This document shows, piece after piece, positions 34,578 to 45,439 of a stretch of 64,000 nucleotides of DNA; position 1 is the first letter of the stretch; every line of letters starts with the position of its first letter. The stretch spans positions 27,156,001 through 27,220,000 of the forward strand of contig NC_046679.1 of the NCBI RefSeq assembly GCF_009870125.1, written 5' to 3'. Source of the stretch: Drosophila pseudoobscura. Its lineage: Eukaryota > Arthropoda > Insecta > Diptera > Drosophilidae. Below the pieces are notes generated by a model. That model had not been told where the DNA came from. It did not search any database and saw nothing but the letters and a program-made list of their open reading frames with translations. The position numbers and the translations under genes are program-made.

Positions 34578-35584
34578 GGAGGAGGCACAGGCACAGGTAC
34601 AGACACGGCACTCAATCCTCATAGAGAGAGAAAGGAAACATCCAACTAGTCAAGCTTTGCTAGTCATTGCATCTATAACATATTAATCAGTTTAATAATT
34701 ATATGAGAAAAAACATGTTCTGTGGTATTTAATTGCTCTAAGTTCGCTAATATCTAAATGTTATACTTAGTGGTTTAGTTTAAATCGAATAAACATTTCA
34801 AACAAATCTACAATCATACCGTTATCATCATCAGTAATTGTTGTGGTTCAAATGCCGGGGGCAAAAGGAGCAATTTGTAGCTAAATTATAGAGTTATCAG
34901 CACAAAATATATTGAACACCTGGCCCCTGGTTGTCCTCGTGGCCTCGGCCTCTCGTACCCTGAAATAACTGTGTGTCCCTGTTGTCGATATCATTAAAAA
35001 AAGAGGGAGAATCGTCGGTGAGACAGACAAATGTCATATAGTACAAGTGCAGCTCAGTTTTTTTCACCATTTGGGGGTGGGTGTGCAATACCGGGGTACT
35101 AGAAAATTATTTCCGGTCTTCCGACATGCATGCACACACGCCAAAGAATTTTCTTTAAAAACGAAATGAAAAATTATTATTTTTAAGCGTTTTCAGTGTG
35201 CCATTTAAAATATCATTATGACTGTCAGTCGTTAGACGGACAGATGTTGTCCTGTCCTCGTGACGAGAGAGACGCGCGTCTGGTTGAACAATTTAGATGT
35301 TTATCAGCAATTAGGATTAGCCCGGGGCCGGGGGTTGCTACGGGTGATGACGTGATTGAGCGGTTTGATTGTGTCTAGCCCATTTGATCTATCAATTTCA
35401 TCATATGTAAATTTATGCCTTCTGTTTTGCGTTTTTGTGGTCAACGATTTAATTAACTGAGGGCGGACACAGCTGCAGTCATCGATAATCTGTAATTTCA
35501 AATCTGATAAATATAACGCACATAGGGTTGAAATGGGGGAAATCAGTAAGCTTAAAAGCGCAGGCGCTTCGCATTTCATTTTCA
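34578..35584. other. 3' flank of Fer1 and intergenic DNA
   Basis: It contains a Fer1 poly(A) signal at 34788-34793 (AATAAA, about 210 bp after the stop). The rest shows no gene, only unique DNA with short A/T runs. Confidence 0.5.
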
Positions 35585-36160
35585 AAGTTATATAGAAATC
35601 CAATAAAAGCAAGTATTTAAAACAAGCCAGTGAAGTAGAAAATTAATTCAGCAATCGTACAAAATTGAGTGGGCATGGCTAAATGTTCTATATAGATAGT
35701 ATTATTCAACGGAATAAAGAATTGGTCGTATGGTATGCACACATACCCTGGGGGAAATGGATGTTATAGATTGAGAAAATGTTTGTCATCCAAGGTTCAG
35801 TAGGTATCAGGATCGACATAAATATATACAAGATACTAATAATGTACTTGAATATGTCTAAAGAATATCAATTACAGAAAAAATCTTTATAAATCACGTT
35901 TCATCTTCATATAAAATTAACGAAATAGGGTGTACAAAAGACTATACACGCATCATGTCTTAAAATACCAGCGACATTGCGACTGATTTTTTGTTGAACT
36001 ATTTTGTTTAAACCTTGTTTTAGCCAAAATACAATAAAAGCAAGGATTAAAAACTATTCAATCTTGTAGAAAATTTATTCATCAATGGGATAAAATTATG
36101 TGGGCAAGGCTAAATGTTCTATATAGATGGTAATATTCCACGGAATATCAAAAACAAGGA
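35585..36160 (+). repeat. dispersed repeat copies C and D (tandem)
   Basis: Copy C (35585-35720) and copy D (35935-36160) share CAATAAAAGCAAG, TTMATCAATSGKAT, AAAATTRWGTGGGCAWGGCT, AAATGTTCTATATAGAT and TAttATTCMACGGAAT blocks in the same order and direction. Between them is unique sequence with GCACACATACCCTGGGGG. Copy D is followed after about 25 bp by the Gpn3 promoter array. The stretch 35735-36110 is about nine-tenths identical, by eye, to the inverted copies at 45650-46050. Confidence 0.7.
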
Positions 36161-36184
36161 ATATGTAAAATATAACATGAATTC

Positions 36185-36250
36185 GTTAGTATATTTTCGG
36201 TATATTTTTAAGATGTGACGGTATATTGTGGTATATTTCTGAGAGTCACT
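36185..36250 (+). promoter_or_regulatory. Gpn3 core promoter array
   Basis: GTTAGTATATTTTCGGTATATTTTT, then GACGGTATATTGTGG and TATATTTCTGAGAGTCACT, end 51 bp before the Gpn3 ATG. This is the same series as at the secernin and DUF4806-like genes. TTCGGTATATTT matches Ohler motif 6; GAGAGTCACT stands where others have GAGGGTCAGACCG. Confidence 0.6.
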
Positions 36251-36301
36251 CAGCACGTTTGTTTTGTTTTGGTTTGTTTTGGTTTTTACAAATTTTACAG
36301 C

Positions 36302-39300
36302 ATGCGGTTCGCACAAATAATTGTTGGTCCTGCGGGCAGCGGCAAGGTATGTGGGGAATATGCTGTGTGTACGATATCTCATTTCTTTCACTTGTAGTCG
36401 ACGTACTGCAGCTTTATGCAGCAGCATGCCATGGACGCCAAACGAAACATTCAAGTTGTCAATCTGGACCCGGCAGCCGAACACTTTACCTACAGTCCTC
36501 TTGCGGATATACGCGAGCTGATACACCTGGACGATGCCATGGAGGATGACGAGCTGCAGTACGGACCCAATGGTGGTCTAATCTTTTGCCTGGAGTTCCT
36601 CATTGAGAACCAGGACTGGCTGAAAGCGCAACTGTGTGGCGGCGAGGATGAGCTGATGGTGGGAGAGCCGGACGATGATTATATACTCTTTGATATGCCC
36701 GGACAAATTGAGCTGTTCACTCATCTGAAAATGGGCAAACAGCTGGTACAGCTGCTGGAGTCGTGGAACTTTCGCACTTGTGTGGTCTTCTGCCTCGATT
36801 CGCAGTTTATGGTGGATGGCGCCAAATTTATATCGGGCACGATGGCCGCCCTCAGTGTGATGGCCAACATGGAGCAGGCCCATGTGAATGTGCTGACCAA
36901 AGTGGATCTGCTGAGTGCTGACGCGCGAAAGCAGCTGGATCTGTACCTGGAGCCGGATGCGCACAATCTAATGGGAGAACTGACCATTGGGTCGTCGTTT
37001 GGTGAGAAATATAGCAAGCTTACAGAGGCCATTGGTTCGCTCATTGAGGATTTCAGGTGAGTTAAAAGAATATGCATATATTCACATGTATTGAATATGT
37101 TAAACACTTAATTACTAGCATAGATAATTTTTTTAAATTATTTAATAATTATTAATAATTCTCAAGCCTTGGTCTTGCGCGTCGGATGGAATGGATGGTC
37201 CATTTCTGATAAATCTGGTGGATTGTGCTCAAAGGCATTTATCTCTTGCATTCCACTGTTGGCAATCTCCCACAGCTGCGGGTATTCCTCCTTAAAGTTT
37301 GTGTACCACTTGTTGACCAAAGGATATGGGGACAAATCGAAATCGATGGCCTCCAGGCAAATGGTGGCCGAGATTAAAGCAAAATCAGCTATGGTTACAT
37401 CGTCGCCAGCGGCATACTTGGAGCCCAATCGTTCCAGATATGTTTCAAACACCTCCAGGGCATTTTGCACCTTCTTTAGGGACATGGGCGTGCGCTCGTA
37501 GTCAAAGAAAATGGGTGCCATGCTGTGGGCCGAAATGGGGGCATAGTAGAAGCCCATGTTGAAGCACAAACGCTGATTGACCAATGCCCTGTGGATCACG
37601 CTCTGCGGATAAAGCGTACAATTTGGTGTCGCATATTTGTCGCACAGATATTGCATAATGGCAATGCTCTCCGACAGATAGAAACCATCATCGTCCAGTA
37701 CGGGTATTTCCTTTTGAGGATTCATCTGAAATACAGCATTCATTTTGGATTATTTCAACTCTTTCGAACCTTTTTTGTTGTATATACCCTACCTTTGCAT
37801 AGTCCTCGGTGCGATGCTCTAGGGCGCAAAAGTCCACATTGATTAATTGATATTCAATATCCAAGGCTTTCAAAGTCATTCGCACGGCCAGGGAGGGCGG
37901 TCCATCGGATACGGCATACAGTTTCATTGTATAAGCGGGTCTGTTTTGGAATAAATTAAGTATTAGTTTTCTTTAATTTTTATTTTTTCTGAACCGGTTT
38001 CCCTTTTACACACAAAAAGTGAAAGTAATTTGCCTCTAGAGTGGGCTTCTTTTTATTTCTAATGAATTATCTATTTTCGGAGGCGTTTTTGCTGGTAGCT
38101 ATTTTTGGTACTCGATTTTTTCGATGTGCTGGCAGTTTGTGGCATTTCTTTGCTTGCATATTCATAATTTACCTCAATCGAAAATCACAACAAAATTATT
38201 CAAAGTGCGCTCGCGCAGCTTTCAAACACTACTGATGGCGGGCCGGTTATTGCTCGAAAGATTGTGTATTATATATTGCAGGTGTTCAGTTTAGAGGTGG
38301 TTCGCTTTCTGTATACTGTGGGGGTTTGAAGCATAGCTATGACACGCTGCCATCACCAGTTCAATGACAATTCAAACAAGTTTCAACCAAGCCACAAATA
38401 ATATTTATACGAAGATAAAATACTCTTTGTGGATCACCCCTATAAAGTGCAGGGCACTCTGAAGAATCTACAGGAGTCTACCTCTAATCCCTGGAGGTCA
38501 TACCTCCCCCGTTTTGGTAAATACTTACTCAATGGGAGCGTAGCTTTCCATTTCATCGGCAACTTCTTCCACAACCTCAATAATGGCATCCGTATTGTCA
38601 TGGTCCATTTCTATGTACTGACCATCTATCAGGGAGACTTGTTCATGCTGCTCCCCCTCTTCGTCTTCGACCACAACATCTATGAACTCATTTTCCTCCA
38701 GCGCCTCGGACTTGGTTGTGGATGTCACTGAGGCCCTGCTACTGTCATTTTTACTGGGACTTGGAATTCTGGGCTTTGTTTGGACCATAATGTCGTTACT
38801 GAGGTTGGACACATTCAGACGCTCAACGGCCAGGTCGCCGTACTCTTGTTGTATCTGGTCCAACGACTTGCCAATAAAGTGGAGTGGCCGAAACTTGAGT
38901 TTCTTGTTGTTCTTCTTGTTGATCTCGTTGAACAGGCGCCGCTTGATGTCGGCCTCGCTGAATGGATGCGTGTGAACGTTGTAGACGCGTAGGACACGTA
39001 TAGAGCCATCTTTTTGCGTGGCTGTGGATATGCGACTCTTGCAATTGATCTCCGGATCGCGACTCTTGATGCAGACCCAATAATTTCGGGATATAACGCC
39101 ACGGTTCTTTGCATGATATATATAACCATCGACGCACAACAGTTCGCTGCCTTTGGCCGAGCGTAAAGTGCAGATTTTCGTTAAATCCATGTCCGGATGG
39201 AGTTCCGTTTTGGCGGGCTCTACGACATCTCGACGGCGACGTATATTCGTGATTTCTGGCTGTGGCGGTACCTTGGGCAACGGTGTGGATGTATTGGTCC

Positions 39301-41552
39301 TGTGTTCGGTGACATTGGTCCCTATTTCAACCTTGGAGCTTATATCGTCCGAACCATATTCAACATATTCAACCATCACTGACTTGTTGGTGGGTTCCAT
39401 TTTGATGGCGCCATCGATACCGATTACCTTTTTCATTACAATATTTCCCTGTGGCTCCTGATCGTCGTGTTGCAAGTGGCTCTCCAGTTGCTCGTAGCTG
39501 CCATCGGCACTCTGCTGCTCACCTTCGTCCTCGGTTTCATATTCGAACAGCTCTGTATTGACCAAATTGTGCTGACGCTCTGGGGGATTCTCAAGATCTA
39601 GCTTGGCCTGCTGTGAAAGTCTTCGCTGGATTTCCTTGTGGTCTATGCCGTGGGTATGCTTTCCATTGATGCGCAGCACCATTGGACCAACTGGATTCAA
39701 AGTGATGCGCACGTGACAGGTCAGATGCTTGGTGCGTCGCATGATGCATGTGAAGAACATGTGGCCGTTGGAGCGACTCTGCGAGTCAAAGTGATACAGG
39801 AATCGATTCAAACATAGAACTCTGCGGCCTTTGGCCGATGGAAGAAATGTGAATTTTGTTAAATCGGTTTCTGTCAGTGGATTATAGCCGGGCGGAGGGA
39901 CATAGTTTGCAATGACATCGTATGCCGCTGGCCAAGAGCCACTGGTTTTTCGTTTCCGTGACGGCGACACCTCCTCCACCGTTTGTTCCTCTTCAGTCTG
40001 AATTTCCTCCAAGTCGGCAGAAATCTCTGCACTCTGGTCATCGTCCATGTACACATCATAGTTCTCCTCACAATCCTCAATAATCATCGAATCGAGATCG
40101 TCAAATTGAATAGCCGACTGCTCCGGATGGAAGTATTCTATATTGGGACACTCCTGCAGAACGTCAACGGTTTGGTCGTCCTCGACCAAAACGATTTGGT
40201 GCTTCGAAAACATGGTCATCAGCTTGTCGGCCGAGTAGTGTGGATGTATGTGAGAGTCCGTCTCGATCAAATGCAGACGATGTCCCCCATCCAAAGTGGC
40301 CTCCGTACATATCTTTGCCGTGCACTCAATGTCCCGCTTCCGGACGCATGTCCATCTGTAAATTTCTCCCTTGTATGACTTGCCGCCCAAATAATATAAA
40401 TGTCCATCGATGCAGACCATAACACGGCCATCGCGACGTCGCAGCATGTACACACGGTCCTTCTCCTGCAAAATATAAGCGAATACAGACAGTTTTAGTG
40501 GCGAGCTTGAGGGGGCTTAAATCGAGAGAGCCTGTACCTCGAAGTCAACGTGAAAGGGGAGAGCTTCCAGAGAGGAGGAACTAATGCTGCCTGAAATCAA
40601 TTCGGGTGGCCTCATTGACCCCGAAGCCCGCTCATACAGTCGAGCTCTTTTCGGCTGTGTGGAACTGTACGCATCGTTCTTCTTCATAATAGCGATACGC
40701 TTGCGCTGGGCCACCTTGCTAACCTCATGATCACTGCATCGGGGATGGATATGGTTGACGGGCACATCGACAACAACGTGCTTCGTCTTGTCCAGTCCAT
40801 TGGGTAGAATGGTGCAGATTCGCGATTTGCAGGGAGTTACTTTATCTTTTCGCCGGTTGCAGAGCCATCGGTAGGTGTTGTTCTTGCCAATGCGATCGAA
40901 ATGGTATAGGTAATCGTCCACACAGAGCATATCAACGCCCTTGGCGGAGCGGACCACGGAGACCTTGGACAGGTCCATGCCATGGTCGGCGCCGCTGCCT
41001 TCGTCCATATTTTTGAATGTTAGTACCGGTATTTGTTTGACCGGATTTTCAGCGTTATTTTGCCCGAAAAAAAGTGTTGTACCGTAATTTAGGCGATTTT
41101 TGTCCGGATGCACGGGATTTTTTGGTGGTATTTTTGTTAGCAAATTTATGGCGCGCCTTTTTGTAATTGTTACACGATTATGTAAATTTTAGTTTTTCCC
41201 TTTAGCACGCACTATTAATTATTATAGATTCACATTGTTTTTAGTTAAATCGCACATTTTACTTTCGTGATGCGAAAAATGCCTTTTGTTCGAGGTGTCA
41301 GGGCTGGGCTACGTGCGGAGTTGCCACCCGTCAATTTTGACACAGAAATATTTAAATGTTTTCAATTTTATTCCATTCATTTCCATTATTTACAGTTTGG
41401 TGCGGTTTTTCCCGTTGGACACTCAGGATGAGGAAAGTATTGGCGATCTGCTGCTGCAAATTGACAACATTTTGCAGTTCGGAGAAGATGCCGATGTCCA
41501 AGTTCGTGACTTTGATGAGCCTGATGCTATTGAAAGGGACCCAGATATGTGA
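36302..41552 (+). CDS. Gpn3: GPN-loop GTPase 3
   Basis: Three exons (36302-36346, 36398-37056, 41396-41552) encode 286 residues. The P-loop GPAGSGKST (residues 9-17), the diagnostic Gly-Pro-Asn insert in YGPNGGL (71-73), the G3 segment DMPGQIELF and the G4 segment LTKVDLL are all present. GPN GTPases act in the cytoplasm in assembly and nuclear import of RNA polymerase II (and III) with GPN1. The last exon was assigned by phase and family sequence: AG|T restores IEDF-S-LVRFFPLD and continues to a conserved DTQDEESIGDLL tail. Without it the frame ends at a premature stop three bases past the donor. The 4339-bp last intron contains the whole antisense gfzf gene. The first intron is only 51 bp. 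A poly(A) signal lies at 41598-41603. Confidence 0.93.
37162..41008 (-). CDS. gfzf: gfzf: four FLYWCH zinc fingers fused to a glutathione S-transferase
   Basis: Four exons (41008-40538, 40465-38529, 37940-37793, 37725-37162) encode 1039 residues. FLYWCH fingers begin at DLSKVSVVRSAKG (exon 1), EKDRVYMLRRRDGR, LTKFTFLPSAKGRR and LTKICTLRSAKGSE (exon 2), each with the F/YLYH...W/FxC...C...HxH pattern. The C-terminal quarter is a GST: MKLYAVSDGPPSLAVRMTL, then IPVLDDDGFYLSESIAIM, closest to insect delta/epsilon classes. Phases prove the fusion: E|EK, then GA|A CCC giving IEPAYTMKLY, then K|MNPQKEIP. In D. melanogaster, gfzf is an essential nuclear protein linked to Motif 1 promoters and to hybrid lethality with D. 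simulans. The ATG at 41008 is the first in frame. The gene lies wholly in the last Gpn3 intron. Confidence 0.95.
41144..41395 (-). promoter_or_regulatory. gfzf upstream/leader region inside the Gpn3 intron
   Basis: These 250 bp lie between gfzf and the last Gpn3 exon and must hold the gfzf start site and the Gpn3 branch point and acceptor (TTTCCATTATTTACAG). No Motif 1, DRE or TATA match was recognised. The limits are set by the flanking exons, not by a signal. Confidence 0.35.
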
Positions 41553-41597
41553 AGGATTCAGTCTATAGGAATAACATTCTGTGAATTGTTCACTGTA

Positions 41598-41603
41598 AAT
41601 AAA
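41598..41603 (+). promoter_or_regulatory. poly(A) signal of Gpn3
   Basis: AATAAA 46 bp after the Gpn3 stop codon in the last exon, and 175 bp before the Sas-4 ATG. It supports this exon as the true 3' end of Gpn3. Confidence 0.7.
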
Positions 41604-41777
41604 AATAAGAAAAAAAAGATAATTTAAATGAATTCCATTAATTCCAAATCCCATCCCTGGCTGGTGCTGCCACTCTTCAGCGACGTTTTGCAGCACTGTT
41701 TTCCACAATTTTGAATTCCAATACGCGTACAGCGTCCAAAACAAAAACAAAACAAGCAAATTTAATGTGAAACAATT

Positions 41778-44609
41778 ATGCAGAGCGATGGAGAGAATTC
41801 CATTGCCCTTGCCACTAGCCAAGAGGATATAACGAAGCGCTTGGAGGCGCTGAATCGTTGGCAGGACGAGCAGAAACGCCTGCTGGAGCAGCGTCAAAAC
41901 AACCAGCGCGTTATGCTGGGCATGGAACAGCGAAACATGTACCAATTGTTGGGACTGGTTCACAAGGAAGTGGACAGCGCGGAGAGTAGTGTATTTGAAG
42001 AATCCGATGTAGAGAATGACGGTCAGCAGGAGGAGCATGTGTCCATACAAATGCCCCGACACACAGAATATCAGGAGGAAGTGGGCGACGACGCAATGGG
42101 CGACAGTCAGCAACCTGCAAAGCCCAAGCGTCCTTTTCTGCGTCGTGGCGAGGGTTTGAAGCAACGCTTTAAGATCAATCCTGATCAGCTGCGCTTGGGG
42201 AATTTGCCTCGTTATAAATTCGCAAACGCGCATCCACAGTTCCGAACGCCCACACAGAAGAAGGGTATTCTGAAGACGCGTCAGGAGGTGAAAAAAGTTA
42301 CCACTGCACAGCCACCTACACAGGCTCCTGCTCCTGCTCCTGCTCTTCTATCCTATCCGCCAGACGCCAATGAGCAGCGTTTCCAAAAGCTTCTTATCAG
42401 CTCTAAAACTGCCTGCAATTCCACGCCAGACCTCAAGTCTTCCTACGCATCCTCAAGCACAACCAGCGTGTCGCCCAGAGTACGTTTCGCAGAGCAGAGA
42501 AGCAGAGAGCATGCTGCCGACGATGAGCATTCCTCTGAGGCTAGTCCCCTAACTGGCGTGTGTTGGGCCAAAGTTTTGAATACACAAAGCATCAAGCCAG
42601 TGCCCCTCATCCAACGACGCACCGCCCAGCTGCGAGTCGATGATGACAGCAATGTAAGCATATTCGAGCTGTTGGAGCAAAAGGCACTGGAGGGCAACTT
42701 TGACATGAACTCCAGTTGCATACGGACGTTCATGGCGCGCAAGGAGCAGCGCCGTCAGACGGCGGACGATACGGATCAGATTGTGGTCACGCAGCAGGTG
42801 AGGCAAATGCATTTGCAGCCAGAGGTGGCCCAGATCACGGAAATAAACGATGACGATGATGACGACGACGACGACGAGGTGGAGGAGGATCAGACGAGTG
42901 ATCTTACAATGACGCCCCTGCAAGTTGGGAAAAATCAAGTGCGAGTACGCTTCTCCGACTCCAATGACACGCATGACACAACCCTTGGCGATGGCTCCAA
43001 TGTCCAACTCTTCGAGCAGTTCAAGTCCGCTCTGTTCCAGGCATTGGAACAGAAGAATAAGTCCACGGCTCAAAGTAAATCAGCAGACGAGCCCTTCACT
43101 AAAGAACTACAAGAGAAGGCCAATCTTGTGCGTACTCGTCTCGAGGAATTAGAAACGGAGATAGGCAAATTCAAAAAACAAAATATGGAACTAATACGTC
43201 TCAAGCAACAGCATGAACTGGAAAAGGCCAAGTGCGCTCAAGACCACTTGGAGGCCATGGATCGTGTCCACGATGAGAAAATCCAAGCGGAGATCTACCT
43301 GCATGACGAGCGCATGAAGATCGAAGAGGAACGGCGAAAGTTTGATCAGCAGATGCGTCTACAAAAGAGCAATGTCAACAGCAAAGAAAAGAAAGAAATC
43401 GCAGCCCTCAAGCAGGAGGTAGAGGCGCTGGAGCTGCAGCTCAAGCAGAAGGAGCAGACCCATATCTCGGCGCAGGCACGCCTGAGAGCCCAACTGCGGG
43501 CCGGGGAGAAGGAGCAACGCCTTCTTCGCGATGAGATTGAGCTGCTGGGCAAGGAGAACAAGCGTCTGGAGCAGGAGCTGATCAAGGTCTCGCGCGAGAA
43601 CAACTCCAAAATGCTGCAGGAAATCAACCGAAACATTGCTAGACTGGCGCCAAAGGTGGTATGTATTTAAACTATAAAAATCAAAGTCATATTTATGAAC
43701 TAATTCGTTTTCTTTTAGCTGCCTCCCACGGATTCAGCTCAGCCTATCGATGAGAATGGACGGCGCACCAAGTCCCTGGATGGACCTCCTTCTAAAGGGA
43801 CAGCCAAGCAGCGCGAGTCCATGAGCCGTCGTCAGAGCAGTGGCAATGTGCCTACAAGGGGTCAAAGCAGTGGCTATGGACAACCAAATCGAAATCGAAC
43901 ACCTAAGAAGAAGCCAGAGGTTGTGGACGAAAGCTATCCCAGCAGCAGCGCTAGTGATGACGAAGATGAGGAAGAGCCGCAAGCAGAAACTCAAGCAGTA
44001 GCTGAAGCAAAATCCACAGTCGAACCCGCAGCGGCTGCAGACTTCAAGCGTGAGATTGTAAATGCAGATGGCAGCAAGGACATTTGGTATCCCAATGGAA
44101 ACCTCAAGAAGATCAGCGCCGATGCCATGACCGTGCGAATGTTGTACTTCAACAAGGACATAAAGGAGTCTGACATCAGGGAGGGCACCGTCAAGTATTA
44201 CTATGCGGAGACAAACACATGGCACACAACCTATTTGGATGGCCTGGAAATACTGGAGTTTCCCAATGGCCAGACAGAGCATCGTCACAAAGATGGCACG
44301 ATTGAGATACGCTTTCCCAATAATACCATCAAAATGGTGGATCCCAGTGATGCCGAGGTGCAGGAGGAGTGGCGCTATGCGGATGGCACGCGTCTCGTGC
44401 AGCTCCGAAATGGTGATAAGGTTCTAAATCTGCCCAATGGCCAGAAGGAGATACACACAAAGCTGAATAAGCGACGCGAGTATCCCGATGGCACTGTCAA
44501 GCTGGTCTATCCGGATGGCTCTCAAGAAACGCGCTATTCCAATGGGCGCGTGCGTCTCAAGGATAAAGATGGCAAACTCATAATGGACACCGACTATGCA
44601 AAGTATTAA
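41778..44609 (+). CDS. Sas-4: Sas-4, centriole assembly factor (CPAP/CENPJ homologue)
   Basis: Two exons (41778-43658, 43719-44609) joined in phase 0 at V|L encode 923 residues. An N-terminal PFLRRGEGLKQRF segment (about residues 117-130) matches the tubulin-binding PN2-3 region of CPAP. A strong coiled coil covers about 444-620. The C-terminal TCP10/G-box (about 735-915) is a row of beta-strand repeats with DIWYPNGNLKK, ILEFPNGQTEHRHKDG, LNLPNGQKEIH and YPDGTVKLVYPDG; it binds Ana2/STIL. Sas-4 builds the centriolar microtubule wall and tethers pericentriolar material. An unspliced first exon would end in VCI-stop. An acidic run of Asp codons lies near 42849-42876. The gene is tail to tail with MAGE. 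Confidence 0.96.
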
Positions 44610-44642
44610 AAAACAAATTTCAGTTTAATGTACATACATATT

Positions 44643-45368
44643 TCAATTGTTATTATCATACGACTTGGCAATCTCCAGCAATTCGGAGAAGTTTGTGGGG
44701 TGTTGCTTGAGTATTTGTGAAGAGAATTCAACAATCTGCTCGTAGGTGAACTCCGCCTTGGCGCGCAAGCCCCAAATGAAGTAGGTTTTGACCTCCTCGT
44801 AAGCACTATCCGGCTGTGAGCGCTCTCGCTTTACATACCGCTGCTTGACGAAGGTATCCTCGATTTGTTTCCGCAAATTGCTGCCAAAGTAGGCGTGATC
44901 CTCGTCCACGCGGATGCCCAGCATGGCCAACATTGCATACAGCTTTGTATCCTCGACGCGCATTTGGCGCAGAAATATGTACATCAGTACAAGGAAAAGC
45001 AGCGTTAGCTGGGGACGCTGCTCGGTCGTCAATTCGTGAATGGAGGCCATGGGCGCCTCGGCCATGCAAATGTACATCTTGGTGGCGTCATTCAATTGGT
45101 GCAGTCGAATGCCATAGCGCTCCGCTAACTGTTTGGCCACCACCGGAAGGCGGCTGTGAAGCTCAGGCTTAGTCCCAGCTAGTGGAACTAAGTCCTTCTC
45201 CTTCATTGGTATCTTTGCCGCCGAGTGATCCAGAATGTATTTCAAAATAGTGCGCACTTTGTCGTCAATTTCCGTGAGGTCTTCAGGCTGCTGCGACTGA
45301 GAAGATTGAGTGGCCTTCCTGCCACTACGGGAGGTGCCAGCCCTGCCGGCACGAGAGGTGCTGGCCAT
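44643..45368 (-). CDS. MAGE: MAGE family protein (SMC5/6 subunit Nse3-like)
   Basis: A single exon encodes 241 residues. After a basic, Ser-rich N-terminus, MASTSRAGRAGTSRSGRKA, the MAGE homology domain runs from about residue 35 to 220. It has LVRTILKYIL-like helix 1 (KVRTILKYILDHSAAKIPMK), the family core LLFLVLMYIFLRQMRVEDTKLY and the end KTYFIWGLRAKAEFTYEQI. The single fly MAGE corresponds to Nse3, which with Nse1 and Nse4 forms the kleisin-side module of the SMC5/6 genome stability complex. The ATG at 45368 is preferred; only a TTG lies upstream in frame. It is convergent with Sas-4, with 33 bp between stop codons, so the 3'UTRs must overlap. An ATTAAA signal on the minus strand lies near 44629. 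Confidence 0.95.
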   Translation of the reverse strand: MASTSRAGRAGTSRSGRKATQSSQSQQPEDLTEIDDKVRTILKYILDHSAAKIPMKEKDLVPLAGTKPELHSRLPVVAKQLAERYGIRLHQLNDATKMYICMAEAPMASIHELTTEQRPQLTLLFLVLMYIFLRQMRVEDTKLYAMLAMLGIRVDEDHAYFGSNLRKQIEDTFVKQRYVKRERSQPDSAYEEVKTYFIWGLRAKAEFTYEQIVEFSSQILKQHPTNFSELLEIAKSYDNNN

Positions 45369-45439
45369 CTTTAAATTGCAAAGAAACAAACAAAAAACTG
45401 TTTGAATGTGACTCTATGTTTTTATTTACAATGGAAGAA

